From positions 729,501 to 793,500 of the forward strand of contig NZ_AP017378.1 of assembly GCF_003966735.1 (NCBI RefSeq): DNA of 64,000 nt, in the 5' to 3' direction. The translations under genes and the position numbers were made by a program. This document shows, piece after piece, positions 1-10,466 of this stretch. Source of the stretch: Desulfovibrio ferrophilus. GTDB taxonomy: Bacteria; Desulfobacterota; Desulfovibrionia; Desulfovibrionales; Desulfovibrionaceae. The notes beneath the pieces were generated by a model, which made no database searches, was not told the origin of the DNA, and worked only from the letters and a program-made list of their open reading frames with translations. Numbering within the stretch: the first letter of the stretch is position 1; every line of letters starts with the position of its first letter.

Positions 1-1
1 G

Positions 2-3000
2 ACATGGGTGGATACTCTGTCGGATCTGGCTCAGGGACGGGCTGATATTCATGCCGGGCTGTATAGAAGTGAGCAGCGTGATTTGTGGCTCAATTTTTCA
101 ACGCCGTATTATCCCACTGCCTCGGATGTGTTTTTCACTGCCCGCCAGGGGCCTGTGACTATGGATGCGCTGGATGGGCGCAAGGTTGGCACTTTGGCCG
201 GGTCTTTCCATGAAGCCTGGTTACGCAATAATCATCCACAGATCGATCTGGTGACCTATCTGGAACCGGAAACTGCGATCAAGAGCTTGGTCGACGGTGT
301 CATCCAGGCGTATGTGGGTGAAGATGGCAGCACGTTGGCCGTGATTTCACGTATGGGATTTACCAGTGAGATCGGTCATCTCAGGGACAGGTTGTTTGTT
401 GAGTATTATCGGGCAGCAGTGCCCAAGGGGCGCGACGATCTTCTGCGTGTCGTCGATGAGGGCTTTGCGGCGATTCATCCCAGCGAAATCCTAGAGCTTG
501 AGCGTCGCTGGATTCCTGATCCAGACCAGCGGTTGTATTCGATTCTGCCCAAGGAGGTTGAACTCAACGCCACCGAGAAAAAGTGGCTTGCCGATCATCC
601 CAATATCCGTCTAGGGACGGATATGACCTGGGCTCCTTTTGATTTTTTGAATGCTCAAGGTGAATTTTCAGGCATCGCCTCGGATTACATGCGCAAGATT
701 TCCGAAAAGCTCGGAGTGGAGCTGATTCCGCCCGAAGCACAGCCCTGGCCCGAGGTGATGGCCAAGGCCAAAAAGGGTGAACTGGACGTAATACCCGTCT
801 TGGCAAAGACCCCTGACCGTGAAAGATACCTCAATTTTACAAGGCCCTATCTCAGCTACCCCTTTGTCATTACAACCCGGACGGATTCGGGGTTTGTGGC
901 CTCTCTGGCTGATTTGGAGGGCAAACGTGTTGGTGTGGTGGAAGGCTATGTTTCGGATGAATTTTTGACCAATGATCCTTCTGATCTCAATTTGGTCCGG
1001 GTCGAGAATCTGCGGGAAGGGCTACAGATGCTCTCTGAAGGTAAGCTCGACGCCTTTGTGGACAACCTGTTGTCTATTACCTTCCACATCAAATCCCACG
1101 GTATTGAGAATCTCGTTGTGGCAGCAACCACGCCGTATTCCTCGGAACTCTGCGTTGGAGTTCGCAAGGATTGGCCGGAACTTGTGCCCCTCATCGAGCG
1201 GGTGCTGTGGGCTATTCCTGAACGTGAGCGGATTGATATTCAGGATCGCTGGTTGAATCTGCGCTTTGAAAGCAGAGTGGATTGGGGGCTGATCTGGAAG
1301 GTTGGTGTGGCCGTTGCTGTTGTGACTGGACTTATTTTGTTTGTCATTATTGTCTGGAACCGCCGTCTTGCACGTGAGAGCGAGGCCCGTCGCTTGGCCG
1401 AAGAGCGAACACGGATGGTGTTGGAATCCGTGGGCGAGGGGATTTTCGGAGTTGATGACCATGGGCGAGCCACGTTTGTCAATGCTGCTGCAATGGCGAT
1501 GCTTGGGTACGTCAACGGTGATATCCTCGGACAGAAAATTCACGACCTGGTCCATCATTCTCATGCCAATGGCAGTCATTTTCCTGTGGAAAATTGCCCC
1601 ATGCATGCGGCCTATACCGAAGGCAGTGCCCATCACATTGATGATGAATATCTGTGGCGTAAGGATGGCAGCGGGTTTCCGGTGGAATATTCGGCCGCGC
1701 CCATTAAAAAGGGTGGGACTATTGCCGGTGCCGTTATCGTGTTCAGGGACGTTACCGAACGCAAGGCCGCTGAAGATGCAATACGTGATAGCCAGAAGCG
1801 CATCGAGGCTTTGTTGGAGTCCGCCCCGGATGGCATGATCGTGGTGGATGATCAGGGGACCATTCTGGTGGTGAATTCACAGACGGAAGCCCTTTCTGGC
1901 TATTCTCGCGAGGAATTGCTCGGGAAAAAGATAGAAATGCTGGTGCCCCAAGCGGTGCGCCCGAGGCATCCCAAATTGCGCCAAGGCTATGTGTTGAATC
2001 CAACACGCCGAAATGTCGAGTTGACGCTCCAGAGCAAGGCGGGAGCGCTTATTCCCGTGAGTGTCGGATTGGCGCCCATCCAGACCAAGGATGGCCTGCA
2101 AGTCGTCGCCTCGGTAAGGGACATTACTGAACGCAAGGCAGCTGAGAAGGCTCTTCATGAATCCATGGCCGAACAAAACGCTATTCTGCAAAATAGCCAG
2201 GTTGGGATCATGTTTTTGCGCGGAGGCAGAAATTTTGCCCAAGGAAACCAACGCTTGGCCGAGATCTTTGGATATGACTCGCCCGACGCAATGGTGGGCA
2301 TGAATATGCTTGATCTGCATCTCACCGAGGAAAGCTTCAAGTCTTTTGGTGAAAAATACTACTACCCCTTGACCCAGGGGGAACAGATTCATGTGGAATA
2401 CCAGATGCGCCGCAAGGACGGTGAGCCTGTCTGGTGCGAGCTCTCAGGCTCGGCCCTCGATGATGGTTCACCTCCTGATTTGGATAAAGGGGTGGTCTGG
2501 ATCGTCGATGACATCAGCGAGCGTAAGGCGGCTGAGAAGGCCCTGCGCGAATCCGAGGTGAAGTTCCGTATCATTGCCGATTACACATATGACTGGGAAA
2601 GTTGGATTGATGATGACGGACACTTGCTTTGGGTGAACTCTGCTGTGGAGCGGATGACCCAATACAGCCCTGAACAATGCATGACGATGCAGGAGTATCC
2701 TTTGCCCATCGTCTATGCCGAAGATCAGCCATTCATGCGGGATGTCCTTGAGCAGATGAAGGCTCGCGAAGAGGAAAACGACGTTCCCTTCCGCTACAAT
2801 GCGATAGACGGGACGGTGCGTTGGGCAGCTATTTCCTGGAACCCTGTGTTTGATGGCGAGGGCAAGCCCCTAGGTATGCGCATCAGCGTGCGTGATTTTA
2901 CCGAGCGCAAGCTGGCCGAGGACGCCTTGCGCATGTCAGAGGAACAGGTGCGTCAGATCACGCAATCGGCCACTGATGCCATCACCTCTTCGGACCGCAA

Positions 3001-5965
3001 TGGGCGTATCACGTTCTGGAACAAGGGGGCCGAGGACTTGTTCGGCTATAGCGAGGATGAAGCCATCGATATGCCAACCTCGATGCTCGTACCGGAACGC
3101 GATCGGGATACGCGTGAGGATCGACTTGATGTCTTTCGTGAAACGGGGAGGCATCCTCTCTCCGGTCAGACGGTGGAACAGGTCGGGCAGCGCAAGGATG
3201 GAAGCGAGTTTCCCATGGAAGTGTCCTTCGGCACATGGGAAGTCGGTGGTGAAATATTCACCTCGGCCGTGATTCGCGACATCACCGAGCGCAAGGCACT
3301 GGAGAAGGAGATAGCGGATCAGTTGGCTTTTGTGGAATCCCTTGTGGATACCATCCCGAATCCTCTGTTTGTCAAAGGCCCGGATGCTCATTTCCGTATC
3401 TTCAACAAGGCCTACGCAGAGGCCTTCGGCATGCATCGCCAGGATTATATCGGCAAGACGGTGCTTGATCTTGATTTTATTCCGATGGAAGGACGTAAGC
3501 ACTTCCACAATGAGGACCTGGGCCTGCTGCGCGAAGGGGGAATGACTCATTACGAATTGGACCTTGAATATGCAGATGGAATCCCGCGGACGGCGCTTTA
3601 TTGGGCGACGACTTTTTATCTATCCGATGGTTCTGTCGGTGGTCTGGTGGGGTTGCTGGTAGACATCACGGAGCAGAAACGGTTGGAAAGAGAGCTTGAG
3701 TCAGCCAAGGACGAGGCCGATGAGGCCAACAAAGCCAAGAGCGATTTCCTGGCCAACATGAGTCACGAGATTCGGACCCCCATGAATGCGGTCATCGGTA
3801 TGACTCACCTTGCACTGCAAACGGATTTGACGCCCAAGCAGCATGATTACCTGAAGAAGATAGATGCGTCTGCACATTCCCTACTGCGCATTATCAACGA
3901 CATTCTTGATTTTTCAAAAATCGAGGCTGGTAAGCTGGAGATGGAAGCTGTGGACTTCCATCTGGAAGATGTGCTGGATAATCTCTCGACTCTGATTTCC
4001 ATCAAGGCCCAAGAAAAGGGCGTGGAACTGCTGTTCAAGACATCTTCTGAAGTTCCTTTGTCCCTTGTCGGTGATCCGCTGAGGCTTGGTCAGATTTTGA
4101 TCAACCTGTGCGGCAATTCCATCAAGTTTACGCAAAAGGGTGAAATCGTTGTTGCGACTGAAATCGTGGAGCAGGGGCAAGATGATGTACTGCTACGCTT
4201 TATGGTTTCGGATACAGGCATCGGTATGACGCCGGAGCAAACGGCCAAGCTCTTCCATGCGTTTACCCAGGCTGATACGTCCACAACCAGAAAGTATGGG
4301 GGCACCGGGCTGGGACTGACCATCTCCAAGCGTCTGACAGAGATGATGGGCGGCGAGATTCATGTTGAAAGCGAAAAGGGCAAGGGCAGTCAGTTTATCT
4401 TCACCGCCCGCTTCGGTTTGGGCAAGGAAGGCCGTGAGCGGCGTAACCAGTCTGTCGGCGATTTGCGCGGTATGCGAGTGCTGGTCGTGGATGACAGTGC
4501 CACGTCACGCGACATTCTCTCGGACCATTTGTCATCCTTCAGTTTCGAGGTCGACGTTGCCGTTGACGGTGAGACGGGGCTGGTCATGCTGGATCGAGCT
4601 GCCGATGAAGGAAAACCCTATGAACTGGTCATCATGGACTGGAAAATGCCTGGCATCGACGGCATCGAAGCCTCGCGCCGGGTCAAAAAGGATGATCATC
4701 TGCCCAAGACGCCAGTGATCATCATGGTCACAGCCTATGGTCGGGAGGAAATCATGAAGCAGGCAGAGGATGCCGGGCTTGATGGTTTTCTGATTAAACC
4801 GGCCAACCAGTCCGTTCTGCTCAATACCATCATGGATGTCTTTGGGCGCAAAACCGAAAAGACACATCGCGAGTTGTCGGTCAAAGACCAGGCCCGAGAG
4901 GCGGTGCGCGGCATCCGTGGCGCCCACATTCTGTTGGCCGAGGACAATGAGATCAATCAACAGGTTGCGCAGGAATTGCTGGAATCTGTTGGACTTAGGG
5001 TCAGTATTGCCAATGATGGGCAGGAAGCTCTAGACCTGATCAATACAACCTCCTTTGATGCCGTACTCATGGATATCCAGATGCCGGTCATGGATGGATT
5101 CGAGGCCGTAGCGGCGATCAGAAAAGAAGCGCGTTTCAAGGATTTGCCGGTGATTGCCATGACGGCTCACGCCATGGCCGGGGATCGCGAAAAGAGTCTT
5201 GAAGGAGGCATGAACGATCATGTGACCAAGCCCATTGATCCTGACAAGCTTTTCGCCACCCTGGTGTTGTGGATTCAGCCGCGCGATTTTGGTTCGGATG
5301 ATGACGAAGGCGATGCCCCGGTGGTTCAGACAGAGGTGACTCTACCTGAATCGTTGCCCGGCATTGATATGGACAACGGGCTCAAACGTGTGGCTGGAAA
5401 CAGTAAACTCTACGCCAAGTTGTTGATGGATTTCCACAGGGACTACGTAGAGTGCGTTTCAGAAATCAGGGATTCCATTGCAACGAACAAGCTGGAGTTG
5501 GCCCAGCGCCAGGCTCATACTGTCAAGGGCGTGGCGGGAAATATTGGAGCCAGTGCGTTGTTCGAAGCCGCTGCAAATGTCGATGCCGCTCTGAAAAAAG
5601 AGGACTATGAGCAGGCTTTGGGGATGCTCGGAGCATTGCAGGAGCAGTTGGATGTCGTCCTCGGGCCGCTTGGAGACTTTGCCCAGATCCAGGCCGATGC
5701 CGAGTTGGCCCGTGAGGCAGCCGAAGCCAGCCAGGGTGGTGATATTGACCCGGAGGCTTTGACTCAGGCGTTGGAAGACCTGAAGCGAATGCTCGACAAA
5801 AGCAATCCGGATGCCGAATTGGCTTTGGAGAAGGTGCGCAAGGAGTTGAGAGGAGAGCTGTCCAATCAAGTCCACCAACTGGCGGATAAGTTGGATATGT
5901 TTGATTTCAAGGGGGCGCTGACCGAGTTGGATGGCATCGCCAGGGCCATGGATATTTCTTTGTAA
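2..5965 (+). CDS. Hybrid sensor histidine kinase, 5' end cut by window
   Basis: About 1,985 residues are visible and the frame stays open to the window edge, so the true start and signal peptide lie upstream. Domains in order: remainder of a periplasmic solute-binding domain (SBP_bac_3, residues 1-170), a second complete one (about 185-415), a membrane segment (about 430-451), six PAS domains (about 465-1235), HisKA with the phospho-acceptor His near 1253 in the motif SHEIRTP, HATPase with GGTGLGL near 1431, a receiver with Asp near 1544, a second receiver with Asp near 1689, and an HPt domain with His near 1837 (HTVKG). This is a BvgS/EvgS-like phosphorelay that probably senses small periplasmic ligands and also cytoplasmic cues through PAS. 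The ligand is unknown. It heads a plus-strand run of three receiver-output genes that could be phosphorylation targets. That link is inferred from adjacency. Confidence 0.93.
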   Translation, partial: TWVDTLSDLAQGRADIHAGLYRSEQRDLWLNFSTPYYPTASDVFFTARQGPVTMDALDGRKVGTLAGSFHEAWLRNNHPQIDLVTYLEPETAIKSLVDGVIQAYVGEDGSTLAVISRMGFTSEIGHLRDRLFVEYYRAAVPKGRDDLLRVVDEGFAAIHPSEILELERRWIPDPDQRLYSILPKEVELNATEKKWLADHPNIRLGTDMTWAPFDFLNAQGEFSGIASDYMRKISEKLGVELIPPEAQPWPEVMAKAKKGELDVIPVLAKTPDRERYLNFTRPYLSYPFVITTRTDSGFVASLADLEGKRVGVVEGYVSDEFLTNDPSDLNLVRVENLREGLQMLSEGKLDAFVDNLLSITFHIKSHGIENLVVAATTPYSSELCVGVRKDWPELVPLIERVLWAIPERERIDIQDRWLNLRFESRVDWGLIWKVGVAVAVVTGLILFVIIVWNRRLARESEARRLAEERTRMVLESVGEGIFGVDDHGRATFVNAAAMAMLGYVNGDILGQKIHDLVHHSHANGSHFPVENCPMHAAYTEGSAHHIDDEYLWRKDGSGFPVEYSAAPIKKGGTIAGAVIVFRDVTERKAAEDAIRDSQKRIEALLESAPDGMIVVDDQGTILVVNSQTEALSGYSREELLGKKIEMLVPQAVRPRHPKLRQGYVLNPTRRNVELTLQSKAGALIPVSVGLAPIQTKDGLQVVASVRDITERKAAEKALHESMAEQNAILQNSQVGIMFLRGGRNFAQGNQRLAEIFGYDSPDAMVGMNMLDLHLTEESFKSFGEKYYYPLTQGEQIHVEYQMRRKDGEPVWCELSGSALDDGSPPDLDKGVVWIVDDISERKAAEKALRESEVKFRIIADYTYDWESWIDDDGHLLWVNSAVERMTQYSPEQCMTMQEYPLPIVYAEDQPFMRDVLEQMKAREEENDVPFRYNAIDGTVRWAAISWNPVFDGEGKPLGMRISVRDFTERKLAEDALRMSEEQVRQITQSATDAITSSDRNGRITFWNKGAEDLFGYSEDEAIDMPTSMLVPERDRDTREDRLDVFRETGRHPLSGQTVEQVGQRKDGSEFPMEVSFGTWEVGGEIFTSAVIRDITERKALEKEIADQLAFVESLVDTIPNPLFVKGPDAHFRIFNKAYAEAFGMHRQDYIGKTVLDLDFIPMEGRKHFHNEDLGLLREGGMTHYELDLEYADGIPRTALYWATTFYLSDGSVGGLVGLLVDITEQKRLERELESAKDEADEANKAKSDFLANMSHEIRTPMNAVIGMTHLALQTDLTPKQHDYLKKIDASAHSLLRIINDILDFSKIEAGKLEMEAVDFHLEDVLDNLSTLISIKAQEKGVELLFKTSSEVPLSLVGDPLRLGQILINLCGNSIKFTQKGEIVVATEIVEQGQDDVLLRFMVSDTGIGMTPEQTAKLFHAFTQADTSTTRKYGGTGLGLTISKRLTEMMGGEIHVESEKGKGSQFIFTARFGLGKEGRERRNQSVGDLRGMRVLVVDDSATSRDILSDHLSSFSFEVDVAVDGETGLVMLDRAADEGKPYELVIMDWKMPGIDGIEASRRVKKDDHLPKTPVIIMVTAYGREEIMKQAEDAGLDGFLIKPANQSVLLNTIMDVFGRKTEKTHRELSVKDQAREAVRGIRGAHILLAEDNEINQQVAQELLESVGLRVSIANDGQEALDLINTTSFDAVLMDIQMPVMDGFEAVAAIRKEARFKDLPVIAMTAHAMAGDREKSLEGGMNDHVTKPIDPDKLFATLVLWIQPRDFGSDDDEGDAPVVQTEVTLPESLPGIDMDNGLKRVAGNSKLYAKLLMDFHRDYVECVSEIRDSIATNKLELAQRQAHTVKGVAGNIGASALFEAAANVDAALKKEDYEQALGMLGALQEQLDVVLGPLGDFAQIQADAELAREAAEASQGGDIDPEALTQALEDLKRMLDKSNPDAELALEKVRKELRGELSNQVHQLADKLDMFDFKGALTELDGIARAMDISL

Positions 5966-6057
5966 GGAGGGGGCGAGTCGTGTGTGCCGGTAATGATGAT
6001 AGAGATGCGGCTGGTGATTGTAACCATTCGGAATGCCGGGTGTGCTGAGGGGATGGA

Positions 6058-7146
6058 ATGATGTCTGATTCTCCGAGAATCTTGATTGTGGACGACACCC
6101 CGGCCAATATCAGGCTATTGGCGGATTTTTTGCGTGAGGACTATCAACTGTCCGTGGCGACCAATGGGGCTGATGCCCTGATCCGTGCCCAGGAGGATCA
6201 TCCTGACCTTGTTCTGTTGGACATCATGATGCCGGAAATGGATGGCTATGAGGTTTTGGATAGGCTCAAGAGCTCTCCCCTGACCGCAGGCATTCCTGTT
6301 ATTTTCGTTACCGCTATGTCGGAGGTTCAGGACGAGCAGAAGGGATTGGACTTGGGGGCCGTGGACTACATTGCCAAGCCTTTCCACCCCGGTTTGGTCA
6401 AGGCCCGGGTGCGCAACCATTTGGATTTGAAGCGGCATCGCGACCACCTGGAAGATATTGTGCAGCAGCGAACCTATGAGCTGGCACAGACTAAGAAAGT
6501 CACGGTGGAATGTCTGGCCGGGCTTGCCGAGACCCGTGATCCTGAAACAGGAGGGCATATCCGCCGTACTCAGAATTACGTGCGCTGCCTTGCTCAGCGG
6601 TTGTCCGAGGATTCTGCGTATTCCGACTATTTGACCTCGGAGACCGTGGATATGCTGTACCGTTCCGCCCCGTTGCATGACGTAGGTAAGGTAGGCGTGC
6701 CGGATGGTATATTGCTCAAACCTGGAAAGCTGACTGAGGAAGAATTCGAGGTCATGAAACGTCACGCCATTTATGGTCGGGAAGCATTGCGAGCCGCGGA
6801 GAAGCGTTTGGGAACCAGCTCGTTCCTGCGTTTCGGGGCCGAGATCGCCTACACCCATCATGAATGCTGGGATGGCAGTGGATATCCGCAGGGCTTGGCC
6901 GGGGAGGATATCCCTTTGTCAGGTCGGTTGATGGCCGTTGCGGATGTCTATGACGCCCTCATTAGTCAGCGGGTCTACAAGTCCCCCTTTGAGCATTCGA
7001 AGGCAGTGAGAATAATCCTCGAAGGCATGGGGAGCCACTTTGATCCTGCCTTTGAAGGGCCCTTTCGGGAATTGTCCGAAACATTCAGGGCCATTGCCAT
7101 GAATAATGCGGATAGTGACGCGGAGCGTGAGGCGCTCAGGCGTTAA
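6058..7146 (+). CDS. Response regulator with HD-GYP domain (c-di-GMP phosphodiesterase)
   Basis: 362 residues. The N-terminal receiver has the acidic pair DD and phospho-Asp about 55 (LLDIMMPEMDG). A short helical linker leads to an HD-GYP domain with HD at about 207-208 (HDVGKVG) and GYP at about 275-277 within DGSGYPQG. Family knowledge: RpfG-type proteins hydrolyse cyclic di-GMP to pGpG/GMP in the cytoplasm in response to phosphorylation. The gene follows the large hybrid kinase by 92 bases. The ATG at 6058 is followed by a second ATG at 6061, and a GAGGGG ribosome site lies just upstream, so either could be used. All metal-ligand motifs look intact, so activity is expected. The cognate kinase is inferred only from position. 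Confidence 0.93.
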   Translation: MMSDSPRILIVDDTPANIRLLADFLREDYQLSVATNGADALIRAQEDHPDLVLLDIMMPEMDGYEVLDRLKSSPLTAGIPVIFVTAMSEVQDEQKGLDLGAVDYIAKPFHPGLVKARVRNHLDLKRHRDHLEDIVQQRTYELAQTKKVTVECLAGLAETRDPETGGHIRRTQNYVRCLAQRLSEDSAYSDYLTSETVDMLYRSAPLHDVGKVGVPDGILLKPGKLTEEEFEVMKRHAIYGREALRAAEKRLGTSSFLRFGAEIAYTHHECWDGSGYPQGLAGEDIPLSGRLMAVADVYDALISQRVYKSPFEHSKAVRIILEGMGSHFDPAFEGPFRELSETFRAIAMNNADSDAEREALRR

Positions 7147-7190
7147 TGACCGGGGGCAAGGCGCGGTAGAGAGTCGACGAAGGGGGGGGT

Positions 7191-8693
7191 ATGGGCGAAA
7201 AATCGAGAATTCTGTTGGTGGACGATACCCCGGTCAACATCAAGCTGTTGGCCGACTTGTTACGCGAAGACTACATCCTGTCCGTGGCGACCAATGGGGC
7301 AGATGCCCTGGAACTCGCAGCAAAGGACAGACCCGATTTGGTGCTGTTGGACATCATGATGCCCGATATGGATGGCTACGAGGTCTGCACTCGGCTGAAG
7401 TCTGATGAGTCCACGGCAGATGTGCCGGTGATCTTCGTCACGGCCATGAATGACGTGGAGGACGAAACCAAGGGGTTTGAACTGGGTGCGGTGGATTTCA
7501 TCGCCAAGCCCATCAGCCCAGCCATTGTGCGCAGTCGCGTACGTTCGGCTGTTGCCCTGCGCCGTAAAACTCGCGAGTTGAAGAGCTTGTCGGCCAAACT
7601 CTCCCGTTATCTGTCTCCTCAACTCTATGATTCAATTTTCAAGGGAACAAGGGATGCCCTCATTGGGTCACGGCGCAAGAAACTCACCGTGTTCTTTTCG
7701 GACATCGTGGGGTTTACAGACACAACTGAGCGTCTCGAAGCCGAGGAAATGAGCGCCTTGCTCAATAGTTATCTGGATCGCATGTCTGGAATCGTCATCA
7801 AGCACGGCGGTACCATCGACAAATTCATGGGTGATGCGATTATGGCTTTCTTTGGCGATCCCGATAGTAAGGGCGAAACGCAAGATGCCTTGTCATGCGT
7901 GCTCATGGCCATGGAAATGCGTGAGGCCATGAAGGAGTTTCGTCGTGAGTGGTTTGATCGGGGTGTGGAGACTCCGTTTAGAGTCCGTGCAGGTATCAAT
8001 TCCGGCTATTGCACTGTGGGCAATTTTGGCAGCGCCGAGCGCATGGAGTACACCATCATCGGTGGGCAGGTGAATATTGCCAGTCGTCTGGAAAGTAATG
8101 CCGAACCGGATCAGATACTTATTTCCCATGAAACCTGGTCGCTTGTGCGAGACAAGATCTATTGCATCAAGAAACAGCCCCTGGCTCTGAAAGGTATTCC
8201 GTATCCGGTTCAAACCTATCAGGTTGTGGACCTTATTGAGAACGTGAGCGGTGGGGATTATGCCCATCCCGTTGAGGAACTTGCAGAGCAGGCGCTGACG
8301 ATTGAAGGAGCCACAACCGTTCGTGAAGCCCGAACTCAGCTTTCCGGCGAGGCCTCGACTTGCCTGATTATTATGGGTGGAGAGAGCGAGATTGCTGGTA
8401 TTGTGACCAGGGAGATGATTTTTCAGGCGATGGATTCCGGTAATCCGCTGGCCGTATTGGATGGACCGGTTTCGGCAGTCATGAATCATGCCCCTCTTGT
8501 TGTCGATCCGGGCGTCAGCGTGGCAAGAGCTTCGCAATTGGCGGCGGATCGTAGTGGTGTTTTGGCATATTCACCATTGATTCTAGTCAATGAGAGCGGC
8601 ATCCGGGGCGTCGTGCCGCTGCCTGTGCTGATGGGGCGTTTGGCTAAACTGTGCCTTGGTGAAACATGCAACGATAATAAGGTGATAAATTAA
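7191..8693 (+). CDS. Response regulator with class III adenylate/guanylate cyclase and CBS-like tail
   Basis: 500 residues. Receiver domain with Asp about 54 (LLDIMMPDMDG), a short linker, then a class III nucleotide cyclase domain (about 160-345) with metal-binding aspartates near 171 (FFSDIVGFTD) and 215 (FMGDAIMAF), followed by the motif GGQVNIASRLE. Residues of about 365-495 form two repeats resembling CBS domains (REARTQLSG..., ASQLAADRSG...). The protein should make cAMP or cGMP from ATP or GTP, controlled by phosphorylation and perhaps by adenosine-ligand binding to the CBS-like tail. Substrate choice cannot be read reliably. A strong GGGGGGG ribosome site precedes the ATG. The next gene starts directly after its stop, so translation is probably coupled. 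The CBS assignment is the least certain part. Confidence 0.9.
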   Translation: MGEKSRILLVDDTPVNIKLLADLLREDYILSVATNGADALELAAKDRPDLVLLDIMMPDMDGYEVCTRLKSDESTADVPVIFVTAMNDVEDETKGFELGAVDFIAKPISPAIVRSRVRSAVALRRKTRELKSLSAKLSRYLSPQLYDSIFKGTRDALIGSRRKKLTVFFSDIVGFTDTTERLEAEEMSALLNSYLDRMSGIVIKHGGTIDKFMGDAIMAFFGDPDSKGETQDALSCVLMAMEMREAMKEFRREWFDRGVETPFRVRAGINSGYCTVGNFGSAERMEYTIIGGQVNIASRLESNAEPDQILISHETWSLVRDKIYCIKKQPLALKGIPYPVQTYQVVDLIENVSGGDYAHPVEELAEQALTIEGATTVREARTQLSGEASTCLIIMGGESEIAGIVTREMIFQAMDSGNPLAVLDGPVSAVMNHAPLVVDPGVSVARASQLAADRSGVLAYSPLILVNESGIRGVVPLPVLMGRLAKLCLGETCNDNKVIN

Positions 8694-9800
8694 ATGGCTT
8701 CGGAGTCAAAACCACGCCTGCTGCTCGTGGATGATACGCCAGCAAATTTGCGAATTCTTTCAGATGCGCTGCGCGATAGATACTCGCTGATGGTGGCAAC
8801 GTCCGGTCAGGCTGCGCTCGAGATTGCGCAGGGTGACGAACAACCCGACATGATCCTGCTGGATATCATGATGCCTGAAATGGATGGTTATGAGGTCTGT
8901 GAACGTCTGAAGGCTGATGACAGCACGGCTGATATTCCGGTGATCTTTGTGACAGCCATGCAGGACGTTCAGGACGAGACGCGAGGACTTGCGATGGGGG
9001 CGGCGGATTATATCACCAAGCCGTTTAATCTGGATGTCGTGCGCGCCCGGGTTAAAACGCATCTGTCTTTACTCATGGCCCGTCGCAGGGTGGAGGAGCA
9101 GAATAGGGAGCTGGTCAAGGCCAGTGAGTTGCGAGAGGAAGTGGACCGGATCACTCGTCATGATTTGAAGAATCCGTTGACCAATGTCATCAGTGTTCCG
9201 CAGTTGATGCTCATGGCCGACAATCTGGAAGACCACCAGCGGGAGATGTTGGAGCGGGTGGAAGAATCCGGATTGTCCATGTTGTCCATGATCAATTTTT
9301 CCCTTGATCTCTTCAAGATGGAGCAAGGGACCTACACCCTCCAGCCGGAACCCGTGGATTTGGTTTTGCTCGCTAAGCGCGTGTTTCGAGAGTTGAACGA
9401 ACTTGCAGGTTCCCGGGAGGCGAAGCTTTCTCTGGAGATGGATGGAACACCTCCCGGTGAGGGAGTCGTTTTCGAGGTGATGGGTGAGGAGCTGCTGGTG
9501 TATTCCATGCTTGGCAATCTCGTACGCAACGCCCTTGAGGCTTCGGCGGTGGGAGACGATGTCGTTGTGCGTCTGGAAAGTGCTGATCCCGCCCGTATGG
9601 TTATACATAACCCCCGTGCAGTTCCTTCTGAGATCAGGGACCGTTTTTTTGACAAGTACGTCACCCACGGCAAACGTCAGGGTACGGGGCTGGGTACGTA
9701 TTCTGCCAAATTGTCTGCAAAGACGTTGGGAGGGGCAATCAGTCTGGAGAGCGAGGATGGACGGGGCACGACCGTGACGGTGAGTCTTCCTGTGGCGTAA
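8694..9800 (+). CDS. Receiver-histidine kinase (hybrid, receiver first)
   Basis: 368 residues. N-terminal receiver with Asp about 57 (LLDIMMPEMDG), a coiled-coil linker, a HisKA-like segment with His about 156 in RHDLKNPL, and a HATPase domain (about 240-368) with an N box (NLVRNALEAS) and G box (GTGLGTYSAKL). There is no membrane segment, so it is a cytosolic kinase driven by an upstream phosphodonor. The start codon abuts the stop codon of the cyclase gene and has its own AAGGTGAT ribosome site, so the two are surely co-transcribed. It may pass phosphate on to a further regulator, possibly the convergent CheY. That is a guess from proximity. Confidence 0.92.
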   Translation: MASESKPRLLLVDDTPANLRILSDALRDRYSLMVATSGQAALEIAQGDEQPDMILLDIMMPEMDGYEVCERLKADDSTADIPVIFVTAMQDVQDETRGLAMGAADYITKPFNLDVVRARVKTHLSLLMARRRVEEQNRELVKASELREEVDRITRHDLKNPLTNVISVPQLMLMADNLEDHQREMLERVEESGLSMLSMINFSLDLFKMEQGTYTLQPEPVDLVLLAKRVFRELNELAGSREAKLSLEMDGTPPGEGVVFEVMGEELLVYSMLGNLVRNALEASAVGDDVVVRLESADPARMVIHNPRAVPSEIRDRFFDKYVTHGKRQGTGLGTYSAKLSAKTLGGAISLESEDGRGTTVTVSLPVA

Positions 9801-9864
9801 CTTGTCACGGTGACTTCTTCAGGTTTTTTGAACCATTCATGAAGCAGGGTATGATCAATTCAGG

Positions 9865-10260
9865 CTATAGTTTATCTTTGAAGATATCCTGCATTTTCTT
9901 GTAGATGGTGTTGGGCGTGTAGGGTTTGATCACATAATTGTTGACCCCGGATTGGATGGCCTCGACGACATGCCCGTTTTCGGCCTCGGCTGTAACCATG
10001 AGCACCGGGGTGTCATTGAACTTTTCGGACTCGCGCATCATCTGTAACAGTTCCAGGCCTGTTTTTTTGGGCATGTTCCAGTCCAGCATGACCAAGTTAA
10101 AGTCCTGATCCTCATCATTCAGCATGCGCCAGGCCATGTCGCCATCATCGGCATAGGACAGGTTCTTGAAGCCGACTGCTCGCAGAATATCTGCCAGCAT
10201 GCGGCGCATGGACTGGTAGTCGTCAACGATGAGGATATGGATCGAGCGATCGATGGTCAT
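9865..10260 (-). CDS. CheY-like single-domain response regulator
   Basis: 131 residues forming one receiver domain only: acidic pair at 13-14, phospho-Asp 60 (VMLDWNMPKKTG), switch Thr 90 and conserved Lys 112 (YVIKPYTP). The DWNMP sequence and the overall length are typical of chemotaxis CheY, which binds FliM to alter flagellar rotation. Stand-alone receivers of this form also serve other pathways. It is convergent with the kinase genes and divergent from typA, with no chemotaxis operon in view, so cheY is not assigned as a symbol. All active-site residues are present. Confidence 0.92.
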   Translation of the reverse strand: MTIDRSIHILIVDDYQSMRRMLADILRAVGFKNLSYADDGDMAWRMLNDEDQDFNLVMLDWNMPKKTGLELLQMMRESEKFNDTPVLMVTAEAENGHVVEAIQSGVNNYVIKPYTPNTIYKKMQDIFKDKL

Positions 10261-10466
10261 GATTTCTGCCTCTGAATACTGTTACTGTTGTCTCCACAAT
10301 AGGCCAGAGAACGCTCGAAGAATCAAGCTCTTACTATATGTAATGACCGCTGATGCCGGACTAAAACGTCACGAATACATCATCAGAGTTTCTATTGCCT
10401 TCCTTGGCGTGTTAGGATACCTAGGGCCTCCCATCCCGGGGACTCCCAATATTATAAGGATTAGAT

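Noticed and set aside
9771-9815. ACCGTGAC/GTCACGGT inverted repeat at the end of the receiver-kinase gene
   Set aside because: It partly lies inside the coding sequence, has a long loop and no T run; too weak to call a terminator.
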